From an uncultured Clostridia bacterium (GTDB lineage Bacteria > Bacillota > Clostridia > Lachnospirales > Lachnospiraceae): a stretch of 22,919 nt of DNA. A program made the position numbers and the translations under genes. How positions within the stretch are numbered: position 1 is the stretch's first letter; every line of letters begins with the position of its first letter. Below the pieces are notes generated by a model, which was given only the letters and a program-made list of their open reading frames with translations, was not told the origin of the DNA and searched no databases. Below, in pieces: positions 14,538 through 22,472 of this stretch. Location of the stretch: positions 1 through 22,919 of the forward strand of contig CAMZAI010000012.1 of the NCBI GenBank assembly GCA_947304065.1. Direction: 5' to 3'.

Positions 14538-15269
14538 ATGAAAAGCCTGATAAAATACCTTAAGATAATCAGATACGGACTTCAGTTCAGGACGATGATG
14601 CTCCTGACGGTGTTATTCATCGGTATGGGCGTGATGTTTGAGATGACGCTAAAATTTGACAATATGTTCGGGATGTCGCTCGGCGGACTGTATCTGGGAC
14701 TGGTCGGAGCATATTCGTATCAGCTTATAACCACTCCGGCGGTAGCGAAGCTGGTAAACGCATCCCCGATAAAAAAGGACCTTCTGACCAAGGCCCCGGT
14801 GCTTATCTCGCTGATCATATCACTGTTTTCGTTTACGATATTCATTCTGGTAAGGCTGTTCTACAATATCGGAGTCAGGCTGCCGGCCGAAGCCGCTGCA
14901 CATCCCGGAGCGGAAGCCCTGCTGCATGTAAGCATACTGTACTGCGCGCTGCTGGTATTCGTGCTGATGATCTACAGCCCGATCAATTTTAAGTTCTACT
15001 GGGTAGGCATCGCGCTGCTCGCCGCATATGTGATCGGGATGCTGGTTTTCGGAAACAGTATGACAGTGACAGCGTTTGCTGTTGAAAAATACAACGATAT
15101 GATAGCCGCGTTCGGATACAATGTGACTCTGGCGCTGCTGATCGCCGCCAGCTACATCCTGATATTCCTCGGGGCATTCATCGGATACCTGTTCAACTGT
15201 CTGACCGTAAAGCATGAGATATCGGAATTCTCGTACCGCTACTCGTTAAAGCAGGCAGCAGCGAAATAA
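14538..15269 (+). CDS. Membrane subunit of the YtrA-linked ABC transporter (second)
   Basis: Start ATG 14538 has AAGGAGG (14525-14531) 6 nt upstream and begins 1 bp after the preceding stop, so an earlier in-frame ATG at 14496 inside that gene is rejected. The 243-residue product has about six hydrophobic segments, for example 'MMLLTVLFIGMGVMFEM', 'VLISLIISLFSFTIFILV' and 'LALLIAASYILIFLGAFIG'. It is probably the partner permease to the previous gene. No substrate-binding or enzymatic motif is seen. No clear terminator lies in the 47 bp before the convergent MATE gene. Confidence 0.75.
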   Translation: MKSLIKYLKIIRYGLQFRTMMLLTVLFIGMGVMFEMTLKFDNMFGMSLGGLYLGLVGAYSYQLITTPAVAKLVNASPIKKDLLTKAPVLISLIISLFSFTIFILVRLFYNIGVRLPAEAAAHPGAEALLHVSILYCALLVFVLMIYSPINFKFYWVGIALLAAYVIGMLVFGNSMTVTAFAVEKYNDMIAAFGYNVTLALLIAASYILIFLGAFIGYLFNCLTVKHEISEFSYRYSLKQAAAK

Positions 15270-15316
15270 TGGACTGTACGGTATGGCAGGCAGCCGGGAA
15301 CAGAGGCTCACGGGAA

Positions 15317-16720
15317 TTATGAGGGCTCTCCGTCGGGAGGTAAGCTTCGAAGGAACGAAACAACAAAGGGGATGGTCGTAAGACCGCCCAGCAAGTCTGC
15401 TATGGCCTGCGAGCACTCGATGCCCGTCAGGCCTGATATTTTGCGCAGGATCAGTATCGTGGGGATAAAGAAGAGACCGCTCCTCGTGGCTGCGAGGAAT
15501 GTGGCGCGGACGCTCTTTCCGGTGCTCTGGAAGAGCATGTTGCCCGTTACGGTTATGGGCAGGAACAGCAGCGAGACCGACTGGAAACGCAGGGCTGCGG
15601 TGCCGATCGCGATAACCTCCGGATCGTCGCGGAACAGCGTCACGATGCGCTCGGCGAATATGAAACCGAAGCAGCCGGCGATGCCCAGCAGGATCATGCT
15701 GAACACCAGAGTGAACCTGTAAGCGCTCTTTACACGGGAGTATTTCCTCGCGCCGTAATTAAATCCCGCCACGGGCTGGAAGCCCTGTCCGATGCCCAGA
15801 CCTATACAGAACATGAAGCCGATGACCTTCGCGACAATGCTCATCGCCGAGATCGCGGCGTCGCCGTAGGGCTTTGCCGAGGAATTGAGGATCATCGTGG
15901 AAATGCTGTTGAGACCCTGGCGCATAAGGCTCGGAAGGCCGATCGCGATGATGCTGCCGACCATTGCCCAGTCGAAAAGACCGGGATGCCTGCGTTCGGG
16001 ATGTTCGGGATTTATGAAAACACTCTTAAAACTGATACGGCTCTGGGTCTTGCCCGTAAAGAACGGGATCACCAAAATTACGGCCGCCACGCACTGTGAG
16101 ATCGCGGTGGCCATTCCTGCGCCCGCCACGCCGAGATCGAGAACCTTGATCAGATAATAATCGCCGAAGATATTCAGCACTCCGCCCGAAACGAGACCTA
16201 TCATCGCGAAAGTGGCCTTTCCTTCGTAGCGGAGGATATTGTTTGTGATGCAGCCGAGCACCATGAGCGGCGCCGCAAGAAGTATGTAGAAAGCGTAATC
16301 CTTCGCGTAGGGATGGATGGTCTCGGTGCTTCCGAGCAGGTTCATCATCGGATCCATGAAGGAGAAGCCGAGCACCGTGATCAGCACGCCGCTGATCAGG
16401 CCGAAGAATACGCTGGTTGATGCGAATGATGTCGCGCGTTCCGTATTGTGCGCACCGAGCAGACGTCCGATATTGCTTCCGGCGCCGTGGCCGAACATGA
16501 AACCGAAGGCCTGAATGATGGCCATGAGCGCAAAAACCACACCCACCGCGCCGCTCTGGCTTGTGCCGAGGCTGCTGACGAAGTAGGTGTCCGCCATGTT
16601 GTATATGGTGGTGACGAGTACGCTGACGGTGGTCGGGAGCCCGAGCCGGAGCACAAGCTGTCCGGTCGGGGTCTCGGTCATCATTCTGTAGCGCTCATCG
16701 GGTGAATCGCCGGTTCTCAT
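15317..16720 (-). CDS. MATE-family efflux transporter (first)
   Basis: The 467-residue inner-membrane protein has about twelve helices in two homologous halves, as expected for MATE proteins. Diagnostic text includes 'LVLRLGLPTTVSVLVTTIYNMADTYFV' (in two overlapping parts, about 22-48), 'GHGAGSNIGRLLGA' (about 77-90) and in the second half 'IGQGFQPVAGFNYGARKY' (about 307-324). MATE pumps export cationic or other small molecules using sodium or proton gradients. GGAAGG lies 6 nt before the ATG. It starts 24 bp after the GH113-type gene and is probably co-transcribed with it. It is not closely similar to the second MATE gene at 18528. Substrate unknown. Confidence 0.93.
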   Translation of the reverse strand: MRTGDSPDERYRMMTETPTGQLVLRLGLPTTVSVLVTTIYNMADTYFVSSLGTSQSGAVGVVFALMAIIQAFGFMFGHGAGSNIGRLLGAHNTERATSFASTSVFFGLISGVLITVLGFSFMDPMMNLLGSTETIHPYAKDYAFYILLAAPLMVLGCITNNILRYEGKATFAMIGLVSGGVLNIFGDYYLIKVLDLGVAGAGMATAISQCVAAVILVIPFFTGKTQSRISFKSVFINPEHPERRHPGLFDWAMVGSIIAIGLPSLMRQGLNSISTMILNSSAKPYGDAAISAMSIVAKVIGFMFCIGLGIGQGFQPVAGFNYGARKYSRVKSAYRFTLVFSMILLGIAGCFGFIFAERIVTLFRDDPEVIAIGTAALRFQSVSLLFLPITVTGNMLFQSTGKSVRATFLAATRSGLFFIPTILILRKISGLTGIECSQAIADLLGGLTTIPFVVSFLRSLPPDGEPS

Positions 16721-16744
16721 GTAAGACCTTCCGTTTATATATGA

Positions 16745-17728
16745 TTATCTGGAATACCACTTTTTGATCACGTCTTCAGCTTTTTTCAGATGAATGTTAA
16801 ATCCGCGGTCCTTCGAGGCTGTCTCGCGGTCATCGTAAATGTATGTGGACCAGTCCCACCAGAAATAGCCCGCGAACCAGGGCTTGTCCGCGAATACAGA
16901 CAACGATGATTCGTAGAAGTTCGCCTGTTCCTCCTCGCTGTAAGGAAAATCCCTGTGAGTGAAATCCCAGGGCATCGAAGCGCAGCCCGCGGCGCTCCTG
17001 CAGCCTATTTCCATGAAAAGAATGGGCTTGCCGATGCGGCGGCTTACGTCTTCGAGATGGAAAGCGACCTTTTCCCACTCGGCCTTCATGTATTCAAACG
17101 GGGTAACCTGCGGATCGTCGTTTTCGGGCTGGGGAGCCACGGGATAATAAGCCGAGGTTCCGACATAATCTATCGCGTCGTACCATTTCGCGGCCTCTTC
17201 CTTGCCGTGGTTTGTATTGTAAACGAGCTTGCCGTCGTAGACTGTTTTTACGGCGTCGACAGTGCGGCGCCATTCTTCTTCCTTGCGCTCGGTACCGAGC
17301 ATCTCGCAGCCGAGGCAGAACATCTCGCAGCCCGTGTACTTTGCGATCTCTGCGTAATGCAGCAGATACGCCCTGTAGTATTCAAACCACTCTTTCCAGT
17401 ATTTGTCCTCTCCGAACATGTTCAGGTCCGGGAAATTGATATACGCGCGCCATACGCCGTCTGCCGTGTCGATCATAGGCTTTAAACAGACTTTGATATT
17501 ATGGGCGTGGAAATCCTCGATCGCGGAAATGATCTCGAGATCTGTCACATTGTATCGGTAATCGAAAAGGATCTCGGTCGAGCTGTAGCTCTTCTGCTTT
17601 ACGCTGAAAGCCAGGCAGACCCAGTTGATGCCGGTCGCTGTGAGCAAAGCGCGGCTCTTTACGCCCTCGGGCGAGGTGTACATGCCGTTCCTTGAATTAT
17701 ATCCCCAGGTGTATCCCTTTATTTCCAT
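16745..17728 (-). CDS. Cytosolic glycoside hydrolase, GH113-like (beta-mannanase or mannosidase type)
   Basis: The 327-residue protein has no signal peptide and reads as a single TIM barrel of the GH113 kind. It begins 'GYTWGYNSRNGMY' and has the expected acid/base glutamate E142 in 'FCLGCEMLGTER' and nucleophile E240 in 'KPILFMEIGCRS'. Family landmarks 'YVGTSAYYP' (about 188-196) and aromatic 'YFWWDW' (288-293) are also present. Characterised GH113 enzymes act on beta-1,4-mannan or mannooligosaccharides; other beta-linked substrates are possible. Cytosolic location suggests work on imported oligosaccharides. AAGGAG lies 7 nt before the ATG. A MATE gene follows at 24 bp. The glycoside family is likely; the exact substrate is not settled by sequence. 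Confidence 0.85.
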   Translation of the reverse strand: MEIKGYTWGYNSRNGMYTSPEGVKSRALLTATGINWVCLAFSVKQKSYSSTEILFDYRYNVTDLEIISAIEDFHAHNIKVCLKPMIDTADGVWRAYINFPDLNMFGEDKYWKEWFEYYRAYLLHYAEIAKYTGCEMFCLGCEMLGTERKEEEWRRTVDAVKTVYDGKLVYNTNHGKEEAAKWYDAIDYVGTSAYYPVAPQPENDDPQVTPFEYMKAEWEKVAFHLEDVSRRIGKPILFMEIGCRSAAGCASMPWDFTHRDFPYSEEEQANFYESSLSVFADKPWFAGYFWWDWSTYIYDDRETASKDRGFNIHLKKAEDVIKKWYSR

Positions 17729-17794
17729 CGAATTCTCCTTATATCGGCCGCATGTCAGTCTTACGGGCAGCGTCCGTTTTTTATGCGCCTCTTT

Positions 17795-17824
17795 ATAATA
17801 ACCGAAATATATTTTTTAGTACAA
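17795..17824 (-). promoter_or_regulatory. Possible promoter of the GH113-MATE operon
   Basis: On the - strand, TTGTAC (17824-17819) and TATTAT (17800-17795) are spaced by 18 bp. The region is AT-rich, so chance matches are easy; confidence is moderate. Confidence 0.5.
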
Positions 17825-17854
17825 TGGATTATGTTATTTTTTTCTGTGTTATGC

Positions 17855-17860
17855 TATACT
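17855..17860 (+). promoter_or_regulatory. Extended -10 promoter of mscL
   Basis: TATACT is preceded by TGC (17852-17854), giving an extended -10. The -35 region is poor. The leader contains a small hairpin GCGGA GAAA TCCGC (about 17872-17885) with a GNRA-type loop. Confidence 0.55.
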
Positions 17861-17924
17861 TTCTCTGTGGGGCGGAGAAATCCGCATTAATCTATTCGCC
17901 ATAGCGCGGGAAAGAGGATCAATT

Positions 17925-18398
17925 ATGTTTAAGGAATTCAAGAAGTTCATCATGCGCGGCAATATGCTGGATCTGGCAGTCGGCATGATCATCGGTACAG
18001 CCTTCAACGCTATCGTTACCTCTTTGGTAAATGATATCTTTATGCCTGTTCTCGGCTGTATCATCGGAGACACCGATTTTTCGAATCTCTACGGGATCTT
18101 AAGCAATCCGGACAATATTGCAAAGCCTGCTACGCTGGCTGAGGCTCAGGAGCTCGGTCTTGCGACACTTAACTACGGTAAGTTCATTACCGCCATCATT
18201 CATTTCCTGCTGATGGCGATCATCGTATTCCTGATCGTAAAGGGTATGAACAAGCTCACGGATATGGCTAAGAAGAAGGAAGAGGAGAAGCCCGCAGAGC
18301 CTACCACAGCAACATGCCCTTACTGCCAGAGCGAGATCAGCATCAAGGCTACCAGATGCCCTCATTGTACATCGGAGCTTAAGGATTGGCTTAAATAA
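17925..18398 (+). CDS. mscL: Large-conductance mechanosensitive channel with C-terminal zinc ribbon
   Basis: Residues 1-115 are a standard MscL: N-terminal 'FKEFKKFIMRGNMLDLAVG' and first helix to about residue 46, a periplasmic loop containing 'NYGKFITAIIHFLLMAIIVF' at the start of the second helix (about 85-106). The channel opens under membrane tension to release solutes on hypo-osmotic shock. The tail is unusual: after a KKKEEEKP linker come CPYC and CPHC (about residues 134-152), a zinc-ribbon with spacing typical of zinc_ribbon domains, where most MscL proteins end in a short helix bundle. Total length is 157, against about 136 in E. coli. AGAGG lies before the ATG. It is monocistronic, with a terminator at 18431-18470. 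Confidence 0.95.
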   Translation: MFKEFKKFIMRGNMLDLAVGMIIGTAFNAIVTSLVNDIFMPVLGCIIGDTDFSNLYGILSNPDNIAKPATLAEAQELGLATLNYGKFITAIIHFLLMAIIVFLIVKGMNKLTDMAKKKEEEKPAEPTTATCPYCQSEISIKATRCPHCTSELKDWLK

Positions 18399-18430
18399 CA
18401 CTTGAAAAATCAATACTTTGATAGTATTAT

Positions 18431-18470
18431 AAGGTGTCTCGCCATGTGGTGAGGCACCTTTTGCGTTTTT
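18431..18470 (+). terminator. Rho-independent terminator of mscL
   Basis: AAGGTGTCTCGCC (18431-18443) pairs with GGTGAGGCACCTT (18448-18460) around ATGT, with two wobbles, followed by TTTGCGTTTTT. Confidence 0.9.
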
Positions 18471-18482
18471 CAGGTTTGTCAA

Positions 18483-18513
18483 ACGGTCATCGGACGGAGT
18501 ACGCGGGATGACG
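18483..18513. repeat. REP-like short palindrome, copy 2 of a dispersed repeat
   Basis: GTCATC (18486-18491) pairs with GATGAC (18507-18512) around GGACGGAGTACGCGG. The sequence aligns with copy 1 at 1889-1925, sharing the GGTCAT/GATGAC arms and the GTACGCG core. Both copies sit just after terminators. Confidence 0.55.
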
Positions 18514-18527
18514 ATATTATTGTTATT

Positions 18528-19880
18528 ATGGAAATAGATATGACGAAGGGCTCGCCCTTCAAACTGATCATCAGATTTTTGATACCGATAGTGCTCGGAA
18601 ACGTGATCCAGCAGCTCTACAACCTGGCCGATTCGATCATCGTTGGGCGCTATGTCGGTGCGGACGCGCTGGCCGCGGTCGGCGCGACGGGAACTATCAT
18701 GTTCCTGATAATAGGCTTTATGAACGGCATGACGAGCGGTTTCGCGGTCGTTACGGCTCAGCGTTTCGGAGCGGGTGACGAGGAAGGCGTGCGCCGGTCG
18801 GTATGCAGCGCGATCATCCTTTCCGCGGTGACCACGGTTTTGCTGACCGCGGTGAGCCTTATCGGGATGCGCGGTCTGCTCACACTCATGAATACGCCCG
18901 ATGACGTATATGAGATGAGCTTCATCTATATATTCACGATCTGCGCCGGCCTGATATTTACGGCGCTGTACAACCTCACCGCTGCGCTCCTGCGCGCGGT
19001 CGGAAACAGCAGGATCCCGCTGCTTTTCCTCGCGGTTGCCGCGGGCATAAACGTAGCGCTCGACCTGATCCTCATCATGAATTACAACATGGGCGTTTTC
19101 GGCGCGGCGCTCGCGACGATACTGTCGCAGGGTCTCTCCGGCATAGCGTGCATGATATACATTTTCGCGAAGGTTCCGGTATTGAGTCCCCGCAGGGAGG
19201 ACTGGGAGCACGCGAAGGAGCATATGAAGCTCCAGTTCAACATCGGTATCCCGATGGCGCTGCAGTTTTCCGTAACCGCCATAGGCACGGTCATCGTGCA
19301 GAGCGCATTGAACACGCTCGGCTCGGTCGTTATGGCTTCATATACGGCCTCGCAGAAGGTTGAGCAGCTGCTCACGATGCCTTTCCAGGGCATGGGCGCG
19401 GCCATGGCTACCTACGCGGGTCAGAACCGCGGAATCGCCGATTACGGGCGCATAAAGCGAGGCGTGTTCGACGCGGCGATCATGACAGTTGTTTACGGAG
19501 CCGTGATCGCGGCGATACTCATTCCGACGCCGCAGTATACGATCCCGCTGTTTGTCACCGAGGATCCCGCCGCGATGATCGAGTGGGCAAAGATATATTT
19601 CAGGATCTGCCCGCTGTTCTACATACCGCTGGGCCTGATATTCGTATACAGGAACGCCCTGCAGGGCATGGGCTACAGCGTGACCACACTGCTCGGAGCC
19701 GTGATAGAGCTCGTGAGCCGCATCATTTTTGCGATAATCGCCGTGAGAAAGGAAAGCTATGCGGGCGTCTGCTACGCGAACGCTATCGCCTGGCTGAGCG
19801 CGGGAGTCCTGCTCCTGGTCTGCTTTGAGGTGATCATCCGCAGGCAGCTGAACACGGCCAAAGCGAAGGCCGGACTCTGA
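18528..19880 (+). CDS. MATE-family efflux transporter (second)
   Basis: The 450-residue membrane protein has the MATE opening 'TKGSPFKLIIRFLIPIVLGN' and 'QQLYNLADSIIVGRYVG' (about 25-41), then the second-half repeat 'FNIGIPMALQFSVTAIGT' and 'GMGAAMATYAGQNRG'. About twelve helices are seen. Compared with the first MATE gene it is of the more typical clostridial NorM/DinF-like type. Two starts are possible, ATG 18528 and ATG 18540. Neither has a strong ribosome site; GGAAAT lies before the second. A TATTAT at 18515-18520 lies 7 bp before ATG 18528, so a leaderless transcript is possible but unproven. prfC follows by 52 bp without a terminator and may be co-transcribed. Substrate unknown. Confidence 0.92.
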   Translation: MEIDMTKGSPFKLIIRFLIPIVLGNVIQQLYNLADSIIVGRYVGADALAAVGATGTIMFLIIGFMNGMTSGFAVVTAQRFGAGDEEGVRRSVCSAIILSAVTTVLLTAVSLIGMRGLLTLMNTPDDVYEMSFIYIFTICAGLIFTALYNLTAALLRAVGNSRIPLLFLAVAAGINVALDLILIMNYNMGVFGAALATILSQGLSGIACMIYIFAKVPVLSPRREDWEHAKEHMKLQFNIGIPMALQFSVTAIGTVIVQSALNTLGSVVMASYTASQKVEQLLTMPFQGMGAAMATYAGQNRGIADYGRIKRGVFDAAIMTVVYGAVIAAILIPTPQYTIPLFVTEDPAAMIEWAKIYFRICPLFYIPLGLIFVYRNALQGMGYSVTTLLGAVIELVSRIIFAIIAVRKESYAGVCYANAIAWLSAGVLLLVCFEVIIRRQLNTAKAKAGL

Positions 19881-19932
19881 CGTTTTCGTTCCGTAACATA
19901 CAGACGATCACGACAGAATGAGAGGAAAAATA

Positions 19933-21525
19933 ATGAGCGACAAATATTCAAACGAAATTTCGAAAAGACGAACCTTTGCGATCATCTCGCACCCCGATGC
20001 AGGTAAGACAACCCTTACCGAGAAGCTTCTGCTCTACGGCGGAGCGATCAACCTCGCGGGTTCGGTAAAGGCAAAAAAGACCGCGAGACACGCGGTTTCC
20101 GACTGGATGGAGATCGAGAAGGAGAGAGGTATCTCGGTCACTTCATCGGTTATGCAGTTCAACTATGACGGCTACTGCATCAATATCCTGGACACCCCGG
20201 GCCATCAGGATTTCTCGGAAGACACTTACAGAACGCTTATGGCAGCCGATTCGGCGGTCATGGTAATAGATGGCGCGAAGGGTGTTGAGGCCCAGACCAT
20301 CAAGCTCTTCAAGGTCTGCGTCATGCGCCACATCCCGATCTTCACCTTCATCAACAAGATGGACCGTGAGGCGCACGACACCTACGAGCTGCTCGACGAG
20401 ATCGAGACAGTGCTCGGAATCAGGACCTGTCCCATGGACTGGCCCATCGGCTCGGGCAAAAGCTTCAAGGGCGTGTACGACCGCCAGACCAAGAAGATCA
20501 GCCGTTACTTTGCAGCGAACAACGGTATGAAGGAAGTTGAATCGATCGAGGCAGTGATCGGCGATCCTTCGCTCGACGAGATCATCGGAAAGGAAGCGCA
20601 TCGCAAGCTGCAGGAGGAGATCGAGCTCGTAGAAGGCGCAACGGACGAGTTTGACCTCGCGCGCGTTCAGGCGGGCGACTTAACCCCCGTATTCTTCGGC
20701 TCCGCGCTCAACAATTTCGGCGTGGAGAACTTCCTGAAGTATTTCCTGAAAATGACGCCTCCGCCTCTTGCGCGCAGTGCAAACGGCGAGGCGGTAGATC
20801 CGATAAAGAATGACTTCTCCGCCTTCGTCTTCAAGATCCAGGCGAACATGAACAAGGCGCACCGCGACAGGATCGCGTTCATGCGCGTATGCTCCGGCCG
20901 CTTCGATGCGGACGCCGAGGTCTTCCATGTTCAGGGCAACCGCAAGCTCCGTCTTTCGCAGCCCCAGCAGATGATGGCCGAAGAGCGTAAGGGCATCAGC
21001 GAGGCCTATGCGGGCGATATCATCGGCGTGTTCGATCCCGGCATTTTCTCGATCGGCGATACCGTATGTGCGCCCGGCATGAAGGTGAAGTATGAGGGCA
21101 TCCCGACCTTCGCTCCCGAGCATTTCGCGAAGGTCCGCCAGATGGACACGATGAAGCGCAAGCAGTTCCTCAAGGGCGTAATGCAGATCGCCCAGGAAGG
21201 CGCGATCCAGATATTCCAGGAGTTCAACACCGGCATGGAGGAGATCATTGTCGGCGTGGTAGGTATCCTGCAGTTCGACGTGCTGAAGTTCCGCCTCGAG
21301 TCGGAGTACGGCGTGGAGATCAAGATGGAGACGCTGCCCTACGAGTACGTACGCTGGGTAACCAAGACCCCGAAGAACCTCGCGGATCTCTCGGTAACAA
21401 CCGATACGAAGCGCGTAAAGGACCTCAAGGACAACCCGCTCCTGCTCTTTGCGCATGAGTGGAGTATACGCACTGTGTGCGAGAGAAATCCGGGGCTGGA
21501 GCTGGAAGAGTTTTCAAGGAACTGA
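19933..21525 (+). CDS. prfC: Peptide chain release factor 3
   Basis: RF3 is a translational GTPase that recycles release factors RF1 and RF2 from the ribosome. The 530-residue length matches E. coli RF3 (529). GTPase motifs: G1 'SHPDAGKTTLTEKLL', switch region 'SDWMEIEKERGISVTSSV' (a residue pattern typical of RF3), G3 'DTPGHQDFSEDTYR', G4 'NKMD'. Domains II and III follow, with 'RVCSGRFDADAEVFHVQGN' in domain II and 'VVGILQFDVLKFRLESEYG' near the end. ATG 19933 is preferred over ATG 19918 because AGAGG lies 7 nt before it and the conserved N-terminus starts there. A weak stem (CTGCG/CGCAG, 21545-21562) follows the stop, but no clear terminator is seen. Confidence 0.97.
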   Translation: MSDKYSNEISKRRTFAIISHPDAGKTTLTEKLLLYGGAINLAGSVKAKKTARHAVSDWMEIEKERGISVTSSVMQFNYDGYCINILDTPGHQDFSEDTYRTLMAADSAVMVIDGAKGVEAQTIKLFKVCVMRHIPIFTFINKMDREAHDTYELLDEIETVLGIRTCPMDWPIGSGKSFKGVYDRQTKKISRYFAANNGMKEVESIEAVIGDPSLDEIIGKEAHRKLQEEIELVEGATDEFDLARVQAGDLTPVFFGSALNNFGVENFLKYFLKMTPPPLARSANGEAVDPIKNDFSAFVFKIQANMNKAHRDRIAFMRVCSGRFDADAEVFHVQGNRKLRLSQPQQMMAEERKGISEAYAGDIIGVFDPGIFSIGDTVCAPGMKVKYEGIPTFAPEHFAKVRQMDTMKRKQFLKGVMQIAQEGAIQIFQEFNTGMEEIIVGVVGILQFDVLKFRLESEYGVEIKMETLPYEYVRWVTKTPKNLADLSVTTDTKRVKDLKDNPLLLFAHEWSIRTVCERNPGLELEEFSRN

Positions 21526-21598
21526 TACACGGATGAGCGGAATACTGCGAAGTGATCCGCAGATTTGACTATTAGGAGATATATACGGGAGGTTTACA

Positions 21599-22141
21599 AT
21601 GGCAAAAGTACTGGTTGTAGTAGATATGCAGAACGATTTCCTGACCGGAGCGCTGAAGAACGATGAGGGCGTGAAGGTCATCCCATACATCAAAGAGAAG
21701 CTCGCCCATGTGCATCATGAGGATACTATCGTCTGCTTCACCAGGGATACGCATTTCGGCGATTACCTCGACACCGAGGAGGGCAGAAACCTGCCCGTTC
21801 CGCACTGCATCTACGGAACCGAAGGCTGGCAGATCACAGAGGAGTTGAACCCGGTAAAGGACGGCGCGCTGCCTCTCGGGACTTACATTTTCGATAAAGT
21901 GACCTTCGGTTCGCAGCAGCTCGCTTCTTTCCTTTCGGAGAATGCGGGGCGCATCGAGGAGGTAGAGCTGGTCGGAGTGTGCACGGACATCTGCGTGATC
22001 TCCAACGCACTGCTTGCCAAGGCCGCACTGCCCAACGTTCCGATCTACGTGGACGCAGCAGGCTGCGCAGGCGTAACGCCCGAGAGCCACGAGACAGCGC
22101 TCAAGGCGATGGAGATGTGCCATATACATGTGAGGGAGTGA
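21599..22141 (+). CDS. Isochorismatase-like cysteine hydrolase (possible nicotinamidase)
   Basis: The 180-residue cytosolic enzyme has the catalytic triad of this superfamily: D9 in 'VVVDMQNDF', K100 in 'IFDKVTFGS' and C128 in 'LVGVCTDICVISNAL'. D50 and H52 ('TRDTHFGDY') and possibly H69 ('PVPHCI') match the metal-binding site of nicotinamidases, which deamidate nicotinamide to nicotinate for NAD recycling. The protein is a little shorter than classical PncA (about 210), and related clostridial proteins are often annotated only as cysteine hydrolases, so the substrate is not certain. GGGAGG lies 6 nt before the ATG. It lies 73 bp after prfC and has no clear functional link with its neighbours. 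Confidence 0.88.
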   Translation: MAKVLVVVDMQNDFLTGALKNDEGVKVIPYIKEKLAHVHHEDTIVCFTRDTHFGDYLDTEEGRNLPVPHCIYGTEGWQITEELNPVKDGALPLGTYIFDKVTFGSQQLASFLSENAGRIEEVELVGVCTDICVISNALLAKAALPNVPIYVDAAGCAGVTPESHETALKAMEMCHIHVRE

Positions 22142-22196
22142 ATTAAAAGACGTTATATTTATAGCCTTGCAAGTGATGGTCAAAGAGATGAGTCAA

Positions 22197-22225
22197 TTGA
22201 CAAATCGATTACGTCATGATAATAT
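22197..22225 (+). promoter_or_regulatory. Strong sigma-A-type promoter with no gene directly after it
   Basis: TTGACA (22197-22202) and TAATAT (22220-22225) are spaced by exactly 17 bp. Transcription would start near 22232 and meet a strong terminator at 22280-22321. The nearest gene is 270 bp away and has another -10 box. Confidence 0.65.
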
Positions 22226-22231
22226 AAACAT

Positions 22232-22321
22232 ATAAAGAGGATGCCGCCAGCAGACGGTTATCCCTCAGATTTGACTAGGAAAAATAGCCGTCAATCCTGG
22301 AAGATTAGGGCGGCTATTTTT
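22232..22321 (+). ncRNA. Candidate small RNA or attenuated leader, about 90 nt
   Basis: The segment lies between a consensus promoter and an intrinsic terminator, with no credible reading frame (ATG 22241 has no proper ribosome site and runs through the terminator). Two structures compete: the terminator stem uses AGCCG at 22286-22290, while GACGG (about 22253-22257) can pair with CCGTC (22288-22292), and GCCGCC (22243-22248) with GGCGGC near 22309-22314. Competing folds are typical of leader attenuators, but a stable small RNA is equally possible. I do not recognise a known RNA family. Confidence 0.45.
22280..22321 (+). terminator. Rho-independent terminator
   Basis: AAAAATAGCCG (22280-22290) and CGGCTATTTTT (22311-22321) form a perfect 11-bp stem with its own A and T tails. 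It may serve the upstream hydrolase gene, the candidate small RNA, or both. Confidence 0.88.
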
Positions 22322-22387
22322 GCGTCTTATTGTTACTTTCTTTGCGTCCGATGGCATATCCGATACTAAAGCAGGCCAGGATAATAC

Positions 22388-22472
22388 AAAAAGTCCTATG
22401 ACTTTCGCAGTTACTCTTGCAAAAGTCATAGGACTTTTGCAATTATCCCCACAAAAGTCATAGGACTTTTGC
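22388..22472. promoter_or_regulatory. Array of three palindromes with 32-bp period, likely operators
   Basis: Three related palindromes are centred at 22397.5, 22429.5 and 22461.5. The middle copy is perfect: GCAAAAGTC (22419-22427), ATAG, GACTTTTGC (22432-22440). The third (22452-22471) has 8-bp arms. The first (22390-22405) has AAAGTC, CTAT, GACTTT, with its centre in the opposite orientation. The equal spacing of about three helical turns puts all three on one DNA face. The last copy abuts the TATAAT at 22473, so a bound protein would control that promoter. Confidence 0.75.

Noticed and set aside
21560..22276. Shared 11-mer CAGATTTGACT at 21560 and 22266
   Set aside because: An 11-bp match within 23 kb is expected by chance many times and nothing extends it.
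22241..22366. A 41-codon frame from ATG 22241
   Set aside because: AAAGAGG is directly against the ATG with no spacing, the frame runs through a strong terminator, and the product has no feature of a real small protein.
22388..22472. CRISPR-like array, because three similar repeats are evenly spaced
   Set aside because: Repeats are about 20 bp with gaps of only about 10-14 bp, the first is inverted at its centre, and no cas genes are present. Operators fit better.
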